The notes under the pieces: generated by a model
Told to the model about the DNA's origin: nothing
Database searches by the model: none
The model's input: only the letters and a program-made list of their open reading frames with translations
Made by a program: the position numbers and the translations under genes
Part shown: positions 37,878 through 49,042 of the stretch, piece by piece
How positions within the stretch are numbered: the stretch's first letter is position 1
Layout: every line of letters begins with the position of its first letter
Origin: Neospora caninum Liverpool
Taxonomy: Eukaryota > Apicomplexa > Conoidasida > Eucoccidiorida > Sarcocystidae
Direction: 5' to 3'
DNA length: 64,000 nucleotides
NCBI RefSeq assembly: GCF_000208865.1
Contig: NC_018396.1
Coordinates: 3,901,101 to 3,965,100, forward strand

Positions 37878-40800
37878 TCAGATGTCGGTTTGGCCTGGCA
37901 TTGGAAAACTCCGAGACCATTTTGCGATTTCTTGTTTAATTTCGAGTAAATGGGGATGCTCGGGAACGCCCTTTTTGAAATCCACAAGTTTCTTGCCGTA
38001 CTTTGCTGAAAGGAAGCAACAAACAATCAGCACAGAACAACATCAGGTTCGACGGTGATATTGGGCTTCCGTGCGTGAGAAACAAAATGCGATTGTGAGC
38101 TTCAAGATACAAACAGACGAAAGATAACGCAGCGTCAGCCGTTGCCTGGTCTCTGCAGCGGCCCCAAATTCGCTCCTGCACAGAGTGAATCCATATATTA
38201 CGCCTAGAACAAAGCCAATGTGGAATAGCTTTGATGTCGCAGGGTGTTGAAATCCAACCTTTTGCTTTCCACTCATCTGTTTTCTTGTTCCCTCACTTTG
38301 GATCTCCTGGGCAATAACGACAATTTCATGAAGCCAGTCAGCAATTCGTTCGAAGTCGTTCTCCTTGAATCCTCTAGTCGTCAGAGCCGGGGATCCAATT
38401 CGTACGCCAGAGGGATTCGCCGCTGACGTGTCACCAGGGACAGTGTTCTTGTTGAGCGTAATGCTTGCTTCGTCGCAGCAGAGTTGCATTTTCGTGCCAG
38501 TGATTCCATCTGGACGGAGGTCCATAAGAAGGAGGTGGTTGTCGGTCCCGTCTGTCGTCAATCGGTGGCCGTGATGTTGAAGACGCGCAGCCAAAGCCCT
38601 AGAGTTTCGAATAACTTGAGATGCATATGTCGCCCAAGACGGAGACATCACCTGATTGACAGCAGGCACCAGCAATCGCATACGCAACCCCTTGTATCAC
38701 GCAGGTGAACTTGGCACTCAGCACGGTATGTTTTTCGGTTCCCTCAGCGATACCACTGATCCAAAAAGAGCAGCAGCAAAAGTAAATTTACGTGGAGTTA
38801 GACACATTTGCCCTCCTGAAACTCGGACTGTCCTACCTAAATGTCACAGCTTCAACTGACTTGAAACACACGTGCGGTGTCCCTGAAAAGCATATGTGCG
38901 TTGTTCAGAGAAATGTTACGAGAACGGCGGAGACAGTAACCGTAATCAACGATCTTATCGCGTAGACTGCTGTTGACCTGTCCAGTGTAGGACGCGTCCT
39001 GCCATGTATGCTTCACACGCCCGCGTACTCGATTGGATGTCCGACTTAGTTACGGGATGGGTCGAGATTTGCCACAGCATTCTGAAAGGAACCCGTGAAA
39101 TTTGTGTCCACGCTAACGCACCTCCTTCAGCTGGCACGCGAGAGCTGCGATCTGGTGGTTGTGCGGGCCTCCTTGGAGAGAAGGGAAAACGCCAGAATTA
39201 ATGAGTCCCTCGCCGTCCGGAACTCTCCTCTTGTTCACGAAAATCATTCCACTTCGAGGGCCGCTGTGAACATATTTCAGGATCATCCAGCAGCCATCGT
39301 CCGCAGCCGGATTAAACTCTTTAGGAGCGTCAAAACATGTCAAGTGCCCGACATTTGGTGCCTTCAAAGTTGATATCAGTACCTCACGATGCTGTGTGGA
39401 GACAGCTCAGGCACCGCTGACAAACACGTTGGCTGGCGCTGTCACTCTCCGTCTACGATGCTAGTATCCAGACTGCGGATGCTGCTTCTGTTCGACGGCT
39501 ACGGCTTCTCGTTTTGAAGCCATCAGCCTTACCGCAGGGTTTTGTGCGTGGTCGTTGTGACGATATCGCAATACTGGAAGGGAGAAGTCAGGAGCCTCGC
39601 AGCAATCAATCCACTGGTATGTGCCATGTCACACATTAGCATTGCACCGGCGGCATCCGCGATCTCCCTGAATTTCGCGTAGTCCAGATCTCTGCAACCA
39701 GGAGGAAAAGCGATAAGGCAACAGCGTCTGTTCGTGTCGCAAATATAATCGTCGACGATGAGGAAAATTGGAAGCCCCGGACATACCAGAGGACCTAAGC
39801 ACTCAGCCGCTGACCAAACAGATAAGGCACAGCACCAGGTTCTCGGCATGTTATCACGCACACCCACTCCCCAATTCGCGTTTCGCTGGCATCTCTCGTT
39901 AGAACTGGAAACAGCACGTACCTTGGATACGCTGAGTGGCCGCAGATAATCAGCTTCGGTCTGAACACTAGGGCTCGCTTCCGCAGCTCTTCGTAGTCTA
40001 TCAAACCGGTTGTTTCATCCACTCCATATGGGAGGGATTCGAAAAAAATTGACGTTGCACTGATGCGTTTCTTCGCAGTGTAGAAACCATGCGTCAGATG
40101 CCCTCCTGAGTCACGAGGACAGAGCACACTCTCGCACAGAATGCACAAATCACCTGTGTGACTGAAACTGTGAAGAGTACCTCGACTTGACCACTCCAAA
40201 TAGAAGAATACATCCTCCCGTTGTGTTATGGAGCGCCCGTCGTCCAATTCGTGCAAAGGATTCTGTCTGGCATGCCTTTTCTGTTTCCGTTTTTATCGTT
40301 CATCTACGACCATGAGGAAACCGGTAGTCACGCCATTTTCACATGTCCCTTACCCGACGGCAGATCAAGTCCCATGATTCGATCATGCGGCTGAAGCAGC
40401 CCAACGAAGACGGCCATGTTAGCGGGACTGCCACTGTACGGTTGAACATTCACGGCCCACTCCTCCGCATCCAGGCCGAAGGCAGCCAACGCACGACGCT
40501 GACATAGAGATTCGATGCGATCTATAACTTCGTTTCCTCCATAGTAGCGTGCGCCAGGGTACCCCTCGCTATACTTGTTCGTCAAGCAGGATCCCAGGCA
40601 TTCCATCACAGCCTGTGACGTAAAATTCTGCAGAGCACACCAAATCGGAGAAAATACACAACTTCTAAAACTATGTCATTGGCCGCTAATACAACCTCGC
40701 AAAGTGATGTGGGCACTACCTGAACTATTGCTGCAGCAGTCAGCACCCGTCTCCGGGCTCACCGGGGTGGTGGGAGGAAACAGCGACGCGTTCTTTCCCA

Positions 40801-41897
40801 GGCACCCGCAGTCGCCAGTCAGCTACCACACGGGCCACTGGAATCGCTGAAAATGTGCCCCTACGCAGAACTGCTAACCAGATACGTCTACCCATCTTTT
40901 CAGCTTCACCATCAGATGTCCTCTCACTTCAGATGCGATGAGTTCGAGACCTGAGACCTGTCGTTCCTTTTCCTGTTGAAGAAGCTCATAGAGTTCGGGG
41001 TCCTGCGTAGCGAGTGCTCGAGGCTTCATGTCCGTCGTTCGGGAACCTACTTCCCCGTGCTTTGGATCACCACGGGGAGTCGCAGACTGAAGCATCGTGA
41101 CGTCTGCCTCGTCCTGCTCGCCCCCCACGGCGGCAGTGAAGCCCGACAAATCCCTATTCACTGGGGGCACGGGTTGCTGCAGAATCCATCATACGCCGAC
41201 GGCTCATCAATGATATAGAGCTGTCCTCCGTCCGCGCGCGTCACTACGGGGCAATGACGGCAACACATTGGCTGTTAAGGGTCAGAGACGACTTAGCACT
41301 GGGTGCGTGTGTTAGTAGGCACCAGAAAACCTACGTGCCACAACAGCTGTGAACATCCGGATGCGGAAAGCCTACGGCATCCTGGGTCAACAACGGTTTC
41401 CACGAACGCTGCACAAGGGTAACAGTCCCCACTGTGGCCCCGCCAATGGTCGAGTTGCTGTGTCCCCAAAAGCAAGTCTTGTGCGGCCATGAGACTCGAA
41501 TGTACAGCGGGCGGGGCCTCGCGATCCCAGTGTCCACTAAGCGTCCTGACCCACGTTTACGGTAGCTGCTTGCGGCTGCCCTCGGATTCTGACTTACCGG
41601 CGACATCTTGAAAGGATCAAACGTCGCAGAAAAGTATGCCGGAGGGCGACCAGGAAGAGAGGGAGAGTTACTGGTGGGATGGCAACCGAAGCCTGCGTCG
41701 CTGCTTGGAACAATGCTACTCCCGACGGACTTTCGAAAGGCAAGAAAAGACACCCGGGTGTGTGTGAGGAGAGGGAGGGTGGCACAGACGGTTTCCGACA
41801 ACTCTCTTGTCTTGTGGAGGGGGGCGGTTCTGCGACGAGACAGGAGGAGCAAACGGCAAAGAAATGGGGGTGAGAAGAATGGTCCCGAGGTATTCAT
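37878..41897 (-). CDS. SHMT: Serine hydroxymethyltransferase, N-terminally extended
   Basis: Eight exons have consistent phases: 41897-41598, 41176-40928, 40627-40354, 40105-39922, 39691-39533, 39263-39122, 38651-38259 and 38000-37878, giving ~607 residues. SHMT is a PLP enzyme that interconverts serine plus tetrahydrofolate with glycine plus 5,10-methylene-THF, feeding thymidylate synthesis. Hallmarks in order are [53 protein letters not shown] (across a junction), [11 protein letters not shown], the PLP-lysine motif [47 protein letters not shown] and [18 protein letters not shown]. The enzyme core is complete. About 140 residues precede it. The first exon opens [20 protein letters not shown], an organelle-type leader, and a second in-frame ATG (41606) lies three codons before the exon 1 donor. 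An internal start in exon 2 could make a cytosolic form. Confidence 0.95.
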
Positions 41898-42202
41898 AGG
41901 GTGAAAGAAGGCGACCGGAAGGATAATAAACTTCTCTTCCGATTTCCTGATTCACCGTTCGAAAATCAAGACCATTTCAAACGTGACCTTCCGGACAATC
42001 GACAAACCGGGGAAATTGCGAGAGGTTTTTGTCTCCGCTGCGACAAATAGTGTAGCGTGCGCCTGCACATGAACAAAGAATACCCAGTCAGTAGCTGTGG
42101 AGGATTGCTAACCAGGGCAACATGCCAAGACAGAGGCATCCCTACACAGAAAAAACAAAGATGTAGACGGCAACACGTGTGGAACGGCGACGCGTCTGGT
42201 TC

Positions 42203-44172
42203 CTACGCCGGTGTGGAGACGAGTCGGTGGCTGGCAGGGTAGGACGGTGGATCGGCCAAATTCCCCCGGAGCATGCCCTCATGCAGCCACTGTTCAAAGG
42301 CCCAGTTATATGCGTCGTTGATCGAGACAGCCGGAAAGTATGTGTAACCTGAATTTTCGTATGGGACTACGGCCGGATAATGGACACGCAATTGCGGTTC
42401 CCTTCCTCGGCACTCGCACACCGGATAGCGTGCCAGATGGACCACGGCGTATAGTTGAAATCAACAATAGGGGGTGGCCGCGTGAAAAGCTAGGGGTGAT
42501 GGGAGACGCACACCAGGGCGGTTAAACCAGGGACGCTTACACAAAAGATTTAAAATCTTTAGATCCACCACAGAAAGGCTTAACGAAAACGTCTGTTTTC
42601 AGCTATGCCTGGATGTGCCGACTTTTTTAAACACCTGAATGAGAGCTACTCTACAGGGTCGTGCCCGGCTGGCTTCTCGCAGGTGACGAAACGTTGAAAG
42701 AGCAGTGATCCGCGAGGCGGTTGGTCCAAGGGGTTCGGAAGTGTATCAGCCGTGTAAACGTGCGAAGATGACGGAAGCCTTCATTCGCAGTGATCCCCCG
42801 CTGTGTACCGAGCAGCCATAGAAGAAACAAATCCAAGAGGTCTATGTGTGTAGCTTGAGACGTCCTGTTCTCGTTTAGGTATCGTAGGCGAGCCGTCGTT
42901 ATTTTACTAGAGTCTCTGCGGTAACAAGGGACTTGAGTGAAGCCTTTCTAGAATGTGGTGTGTCAAAAGCCATGTTGCGGTGGCCACGATCTACAAGTGA
43001 CAGCTTTTGTAGTGTGTCTGCAAAGTCTAAGACAACGCACTCCTGTTTTAGGCACTCGCTGAGCAAAGTAGAACTTCGGTTATTCCCCGGTTGAAGTCGG
43101 TCGTTACGTGAGCTCTAGCGGCCAAACACAAGAGGTATCTACGCTTGTAATGGTAGGATGTATTTTTCTTTACCGGTGAACAGTGAGGCCGTCACGAATG
43201 CTTTCGAAGAATTGAAAAAGACTCTCAAAGTTTGCTCATGAGTGTTCGACAACTTTGTGGTCCATGTGTGTGTCGATAGCATGTAATGCGTGTGGCCCTG
43301 CATTACTTTGAAACTGCCAAATTGCATGGAATATGCCAAAGTCGTAAAATCATGTGCCGTACACGAAGCTCGATACACCGATTATTCGTGCCCCGTGAGC
43401 GAAGCGATGTATTTGCACTGGGGAAAACCCGGTTGGCTACGGCTGTCCAAACGCGTCTCCCCAAACCGGTGGGTGTGAAGAAGCTGCTGCAGCGACAGGC
43501 AAGAGGTGTACATCAGATTCACCCTGTTACAACACATTCCGAGTCCAATTGCAAGACCAGCAAGTGGTTTGCCGCTAGCTCATACTTACTCGAGGTACGT
43601 ATTCGTTCAAGTTTTTCCGGAGTGGGTTAGTGCCTGGCCGTTTATACAGTTCTCTCCCGACTTTTCGTAGATCGTATCAGAAGACGCAACGTAACAAGTA
43701 ATTACCCGATTTCAAACTCCTTACGTGCATACACCTGATCCAGGTTCCCCTTCCCCGAGGTGGTCGAACAAAGGATCCGTATCATCCAAGCGTCTCAGTT
43801 CATCGGACTGGATACCCTTGGACTCCCGCCTGGCTGAACCAAGGCATCTGAATCCCGAGGCAGCCAGCACTTTTTTTCGGGCATGTATTCGATGAACCGC
43901 ATCAGGCCTCTTGAACTTGACTAGTAATACATGCTTGTGTCGTCAAGAGATCTACAGCACTAGGTGAGAGCTTTCACTGGCTCATGATCACTGTTCTGCA
44001 AGTAGCTCCGACAATGCAAACGAAACACGGACATATCCCAAGTTACCACAGGCAAAACAGTGCATTATTCTGCGGAAGCCTTAGGCGCAAATCTAACCTC
44101 GCACACAATCTTCGGTCGCACGGCGGTCAGCCTCTTCACGCAGTCAGCCAAGTAAGACAGAGAGTCTAGCAT
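42203..44172 (-). CDS. Partly resolved multi-exon gene, unknown conserved-looking small protein
   Basis: The N-terminal exon is ATG 44172 to a GAG|GTTAGA donor at ~44098, encoding MLDSLSYLADCVKRLTAVRP and five more residues. It joins in phase 0 to an exon at ~43930-43741 that begins FKRPDAVHRIHARKK and ends LRRLDDTDPLFDHLGEGEPG before a GTGTAT donor. The terminal exon ends with a stop at 42203 and encodes YTYFPAVSINDAYNWAFEQW, then LHEGMLRGNLADPP. The intermediate exons are uncertain. Candidates are ~43310-43170 (FFNSSKAFVTASLFT) and 42797-42655 (FRHLRTFTRLIHFRTPWTNR). No signal peptide or family is recognised. The protein-like exon ends and matched phase of the first junction support a real gene head-to-head with the EFCAB10-like gene. 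The exon order in the middle is a guess. Confidence 0.45.
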
Positions 44173-44729
44173 GAGACGGGTCTCTCAATGACGCAGTGAA
44201 GCGTGCTTTCAGATGAAGCAAGCCGTGTTTCTCTTTGTGTTGTTCTAGAGATGGGGACACGGAGGTCCTATATGTTCGCCAAACCACTGGCAAATACCAA
44301 TGAGTCAATGTCGTCATCAGCGTTACGGTGCTAGCCTGCTTAGTAACAATGGTAGAAAACAAAAAAGTGGGCGATGCTGTCAGAATAGCTTCGCAGTTTC
44401 TTGTGCCGGCAAACCACGTGACCCTTACAATCGCAGTGCTGCAACCAGTTTTCTCGTCTTTGCTCCAGCGGTGTCCTCTACCGCGTTCCCCAACTGGCGA
44501 CGCCAGTGGAAACTGCCACCGGCTGAAGTCTTGCATGCAGAACTATACAATCACATCAGCGTTCGAGTTGATTAAGTTCGGCGGCTCAATCATATTCGAG
44601 CTGCTGCATATCAGGCAGCATTAACGAGATGCAAAGATTGTCCTACCGGGCCGAAGAGGCATATTCGATGCCATCAGCCGCTGGTGCCTCGACCACAGTC
44701 AAGATCCGCTTGCGACCTACTTTTCTTGT

Positions 44730-44746
44730 GGGGGGGGGGGGGGGGG
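44730..44746 (+). repeat. Poly-G tract
   Basis: A run of 17 G lies in the region between the 42.2-44.2 kb gene and the EFCAB10-like gene. Similar runs of 15 G at 59079-59093 and 11 G at 63548-63558 lie in intron 1 and downstream of the aspartyl-protease-like gene. Lengths of such runs are prone to sequencing error. Confidence 0.9.
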
Positions 44747-45405
44747 AAACCTTCTCCCCGATTTTCGACGACGCAATCGACAAGTCGTCGCAGTAAGCTG
44801 GTGACCAACTGGCTGAAGATTACTGATTCATTCTACCGCCCGTTTTCGGAGAACATCTGTCTCGTCTCGTCCATCGAATTTTGCAGTCAACTACTCCCCG
44901 CCATCTTGTTTCTGCCGGAGCAGACTGATGTAGAGATTCTGGGTCTTCCATGTGTAAGCAAAGTAACCAACACTTGGGGACACCAAAACTTTCCGTCTAA
45001 TGATAGCACAATAAAGATCTGGTATCTGTTTTTCATATCATAGGAAACGCGTCGTGAGTACAGAAGAACCCTACTATCTTAGGTAACGGGACCGAGAAAT
45101 TGGTACATGATAGCAGCGGCATCCATCAGCAACCTGTTCAGAAATCCTGCGTCACCGTGGAGTCTAATTCTCTAGTCCTCCAGACACCTACTAGTTTTGT
45201 TCCAGCAGCCCCTCAGGTATTTGAACTCGAGCTCCAGAAAAACCTTCACTGTCGTCAGGTGAGAAGGTTTGGAGTGGTTTCCTTCATCGGGAATTCCTGG
45301 TCTCCGCAAGAAGTACCGTGTTTGAATGTGGGCGCCGCCGTTTGTTTCGGCCGGACGACGAAGAAACAAACATATTTCAGCCGAACCGGTGAATTTTCTC
45401 CGAAA

Positions 45406-47502
45406 ATGGAAGACGTTAGCGTAGGTGAGGATAAACGGTGTACGAAGCGCACATGCCAAGTGCAAATCTTTCACAAAGCCACAGACACTTTCTGCTACAG
45501 AACAGCATTATCGTAGGTCCTCTCAGTAAGAGAGTTTGCTGGACGGATGCCTAGGACAACCGAAACGTCCGATACGTTCCAATACCAAGTCAAGTGCAGA
45601 GTGATTAATTGAGCTCACCCATATATATCCTACCCCTTTCTTGAATTTGATCCTGAGTGTTTCAATGCAGAAGCCCTTCAGGTGGCGGAGAAGTATGTCG
45701 CCAGACATCGCATCGACGAGCTTCTTAGAGTGCGTCATCTACTGCAGCCAGATCCCGTTAGAAATAGAATCTTCCGGCAATAAATCACCTGTTCATAATG
45801 ATCGCAGACGTTCACGTTCTGGTGTAGATGCCCGTCTGGCGACATAATGGTCTTTCCTAATACACTACGGTTTGAAGAACTGCTCCACCTGATCAGACAT
45901 CCGGTGTGTAGAGACCATATGTATATTCATGTTGCAGAGGAGACAGGACACCACTGGCAGCCTGCCGACCTCTGGGAACTCCGCGCTATTGCAGAGGAGA
46001 CAGGGCACCACTGGCCGCCTGCCGACCTCTGGGAACTCCGCGCTATCACTATTTGGGTACATGATAGAGGAAAAGGACAACCCGTTCACCGCCAGTAGAC
46101 AATGTGACGGAAATAATAAACTGCCATCTGCAGTGGACAGTACAACGCAGGGCATATGCGAGGCTGAGGTGCAAATGTTTCTCAACATACCTTAATCGTA
46201 CAGTTCGATTCGATCATCCGAAAAGCAAACGACTCTGCTCGGACGCCCATAGCGGCCTAGCAAATCAGTGCTGCGGCAAACATTGTGTAGCCAGTCTATA
46301 ACGATATGTAGGCGCCTGTGCAGATTTTCTAAAATACAACTTGCACTGCCTCTTTGACGCAGTTTTCACAATTTCCCCCTCGGTGGTGCTGTCCTGGAAC
46401 AAAGGGGAGATACGCGTATGACTGCTGGCAGAAGCGGGCAGTCAATTTCTATACACATAATTTTGTGTTACATTTGCATGACATCCAGGATATATACGCA
46501 TCTCTCTGTTTTTACAAACCAATAAACGTGCGTCAGTTTCTCCTGGAGGAACTGCAGCGCCGCCAGGCGCAGGTGAGGCACTTCATCTCGCAGTTGATAG
46601 TTCTGCCATATTTCTGGGAGCTCGACGCGGGAGAGGCACGGCCACAACCAAATCACTAGCGCGCAGAAATTTTAGGCGTTTCCTAAATATTTCCTCCCCA
46701 GTGGCTGAAATGTACTTCGAAGCCCTAGGCTTGTGCGGCAGGGCGCCTAATGGATGCCCCCCCGATTTAGGATTCCTGTTCTGACCTGGTAGAGATTAGC
46801 ATATCCACCCTTTGTTCATAAAACTCTTGCAGACAGAACACGAGGGATGGCGGGATCATAGTCCTTTTTTCAGAAAATTCCGTATGCGTCTCACTCACCG
46901 AGACCTTGAGCGTGGTTAAACTCGTTTTCCTGTGGCAAATGCCCCGCAACCAGACACGTTCTCAACAAAAGTAAACGGTTGCGAACCTGGTGACGGAGGA
47001 CATTATACGCGACTTAATCCAAAGTACTAGTTTGTTTCCCGTGAATCTGCAGGGTCCAGCTGCGGGGATGTTTACAACAAAAGAAATCGACGCAGTTTTT
47101 GAACTGTGCGACACCGACAAGGACGGAAAGATCTCCAACGAAGACTGTAGAGCAGGTAAAGATTTCGGGGGCGATTTTTGGTACCCTCTTGCCTCGTGAG
47201 CTCTTCTTCCACATTGTTTCATTTGCTGCCACAACACAGCGTGGCAAAGTCAGTCAGGTTCCTTGGTGTTGTGTTGACACGGCAGCCGCTTTTCTCTGAC
47301 CCACCTCCGCCTACGGCGGGAAAAAGGAACCTATGGACTGATGTCGCTCCTCCTGCGGCTGAATCGGTAACTAACGACGAGTCCTCCTCTTGTGCGCCCA
47401 GGGCTCCAGTATGTCCTACTCTCGTTAAACAACTATGAGGAGGCTAAAAACGCCATTATTCCAGATACAGTCACAAGGCCTCAGTTCCTTGACCTCGCGT
47501 AA
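45406..47502 (+). CDS. EFCAB10-like protein: RIIa/DPY30-type dimerisation helix pair plus EF-hand
   Basis: Five exons are 45406-45424, 45671-45729, 46489-46572, 47053-47155 and 47402-47502 (TAA). All four junctions match in phase (1, 0, 0, 1), giving 121 residues. The N-terminal half (ALQVAEKYVARHRIDELL, then YKPINVRQFLLEELQRRQAQ) has the layout of an RIIa/DPY30 dimerisation-docking helix pair, ending in the typical K-P-x-x-x-R-x-F-L motif. A canonical calcium loop DTDKDGKISNED follows, and a second degenerate hand ends the protein. This order and length match EFCAB10, a small protein usually linked to cilia or flagella. In a coccidian, a basal/apical complex or flagellar (microgamete) role is possible but is inference. 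The start ATG lies in a 19-nt coding segment before a GTGAGG donor, which no simple ORF scan would find. Confidence 0.82.
45932..46045. repeat. 57-bp tandem duplication in intron 2 of the EFCAB10-like gene
   Basis: Two copies of a 57-bp unit start at 45932 and 45989 and differ at only a few bases (for example GACAGGACACC versus GACAGGGCACC). The unit is divisible by three and keeps an 83-codon plus frame open (19-residue repeat with HHWQPADLWELRAI). It lies between two exons that splice in phase, so it is most likely intronic. Confidence 0.85.
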
Positions 47503-49042
47503 GAAACATGGACGGGCTCTCGACAATGGCGGTCCCCAAGGGAAACAGAATTGCCGACAGTTGTCGGATCTGCTGAAAGATAAATGATTTAGACCCGCCT
47601 CTCAGCTCTGGTTGGCCGTGTACTGGGGGTTGCGACTAGGAGCCCCAATTGAAAAACCGATTTCCCAGTCCCCACAATTTTGCTTAACAACATCCTTTTT
47701 GCTTGGGTGCGTCGAAGTCATCTGCCGACTAAGCTAGAAACATATCAGTGCGACACGACACAAGCTGCAGCAGGCAACAGACATCAGATGAGCCAGCGGA
47801 ATGCTTGTGCTGTGCGTGAGGAAGAAGGGTATGTTCTTTAGGAGGAAACGCATCCCGGGAGGCACGAACTTTTGCCTTGTAGACCTAGAGAGACTTGCAT
47901 TGCGGTTGCACTGTGAATAACCCGCGGGTGGACTTTCCTTTCGTAGGAAATCACTAGTCCAGCTTCATACCGGCACAAGCGAGAATGAATGATGTACAGC
48001 CGACGACTCCATCACTGCCACCAAAGTGAAGCGAAGAGATGATGCAACAGGACGACTGATGGTGTGTGCAAAGCCATGACACACGGCGACTCATGATAGG
48101 GAGCAGCCAAAGATGCGTTTTTTGGCTGACCGCTGCGTCTGTTTCGAAGTGGGAAACAACTCTGTTGCGACTGAGGGAGCTTTCGTTGGACGCCAGCTGA
48201 TTGACCCGGGGTCGCCTCAGCACAGCCATGAACATCGCAAGGTGACAAAAACCCGTTTGTGGAGAGAAACTAAGCCTATGGACAGTGAGGTCGGGCAGAG
48301 CACTCTGGACCCGACCGGCGGTCCGCCTCAGCGGAGCGGCGTGGAAGCCGCGAGTACCCGCACGAAAGTCGCTCATATTTCTGAAGAAGCGTGAACAAGT
48401 GTCGGATAGCCCATTCCTACGGATTTCACAGGTGCACACTCTGCGCGAAACAATTCCCACCCTGGTGGCTCTTCCTCGAGTTGTGTGCCGCTTCCGACTG
48501 GCCTCGAGGCCGCACCCGAATCTATCGTTTACGAACACACGTTGCATTCGGTTCGGTTTGTTGAACCAAGTGGAATTCCACTGTTCCGCTCACACGAACA
48601 GAAACATGGCTCGACAACTTGGCCAGAGACTTGTCAGCATCTACGTGACCGTTCCATCACAACAGCGTTTCCACGCACCCGTAGGATTGCCGGAATGGCA
48701 TCCAAATCAGGCGTATTGCTCTTGTGAGGTTGCTCGGCTCACAGGCAACCAGGCACAGCGTGCAGCTGCTGGAGGCCTGATCCGACAAGAGAGACACGCG
48801 AGCGTGTTCCGCGAATTCTTGACGAAGATGTGCGTCTGTACAGCCTAACTCAACAAAGCTCCCCATCGCAAACTGAGGCAGCTGTGTTCTTTTCCACTCT
48901 ACTGTTTCGACACTTTGTGACCATGAACGAGCACGTCGCATTTGCCCGCCAACCATGCCACTCCTGGCAAATGGCCACGTCAGCACTTTGTGAAACCATT
49001 TCTGTTTCCTAGACTCAATCACAACGGTCAATCATGGATCGG
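47503..49042. other. Intergenic stretch with overlapping opposite frames
   Basis: It lies between two convergent genes. Opposite frames of 197 codons (47954-48547 minus) and 187 codons (48285-48848 plus) overlap here. Both are Arg/Ser/His-rich with no motif or clear splice partner, so neither is called as a gene. UTR sequence from both sides is expected. Confidence 0.4.

Noticed and set aside
47954..48848. Opposing 197- and 187-codon frames as convergent or overlapping genes
   Set aside because: Both are Arg/Ser/His-rich without motifs, mirror each other, and lack splice partners.
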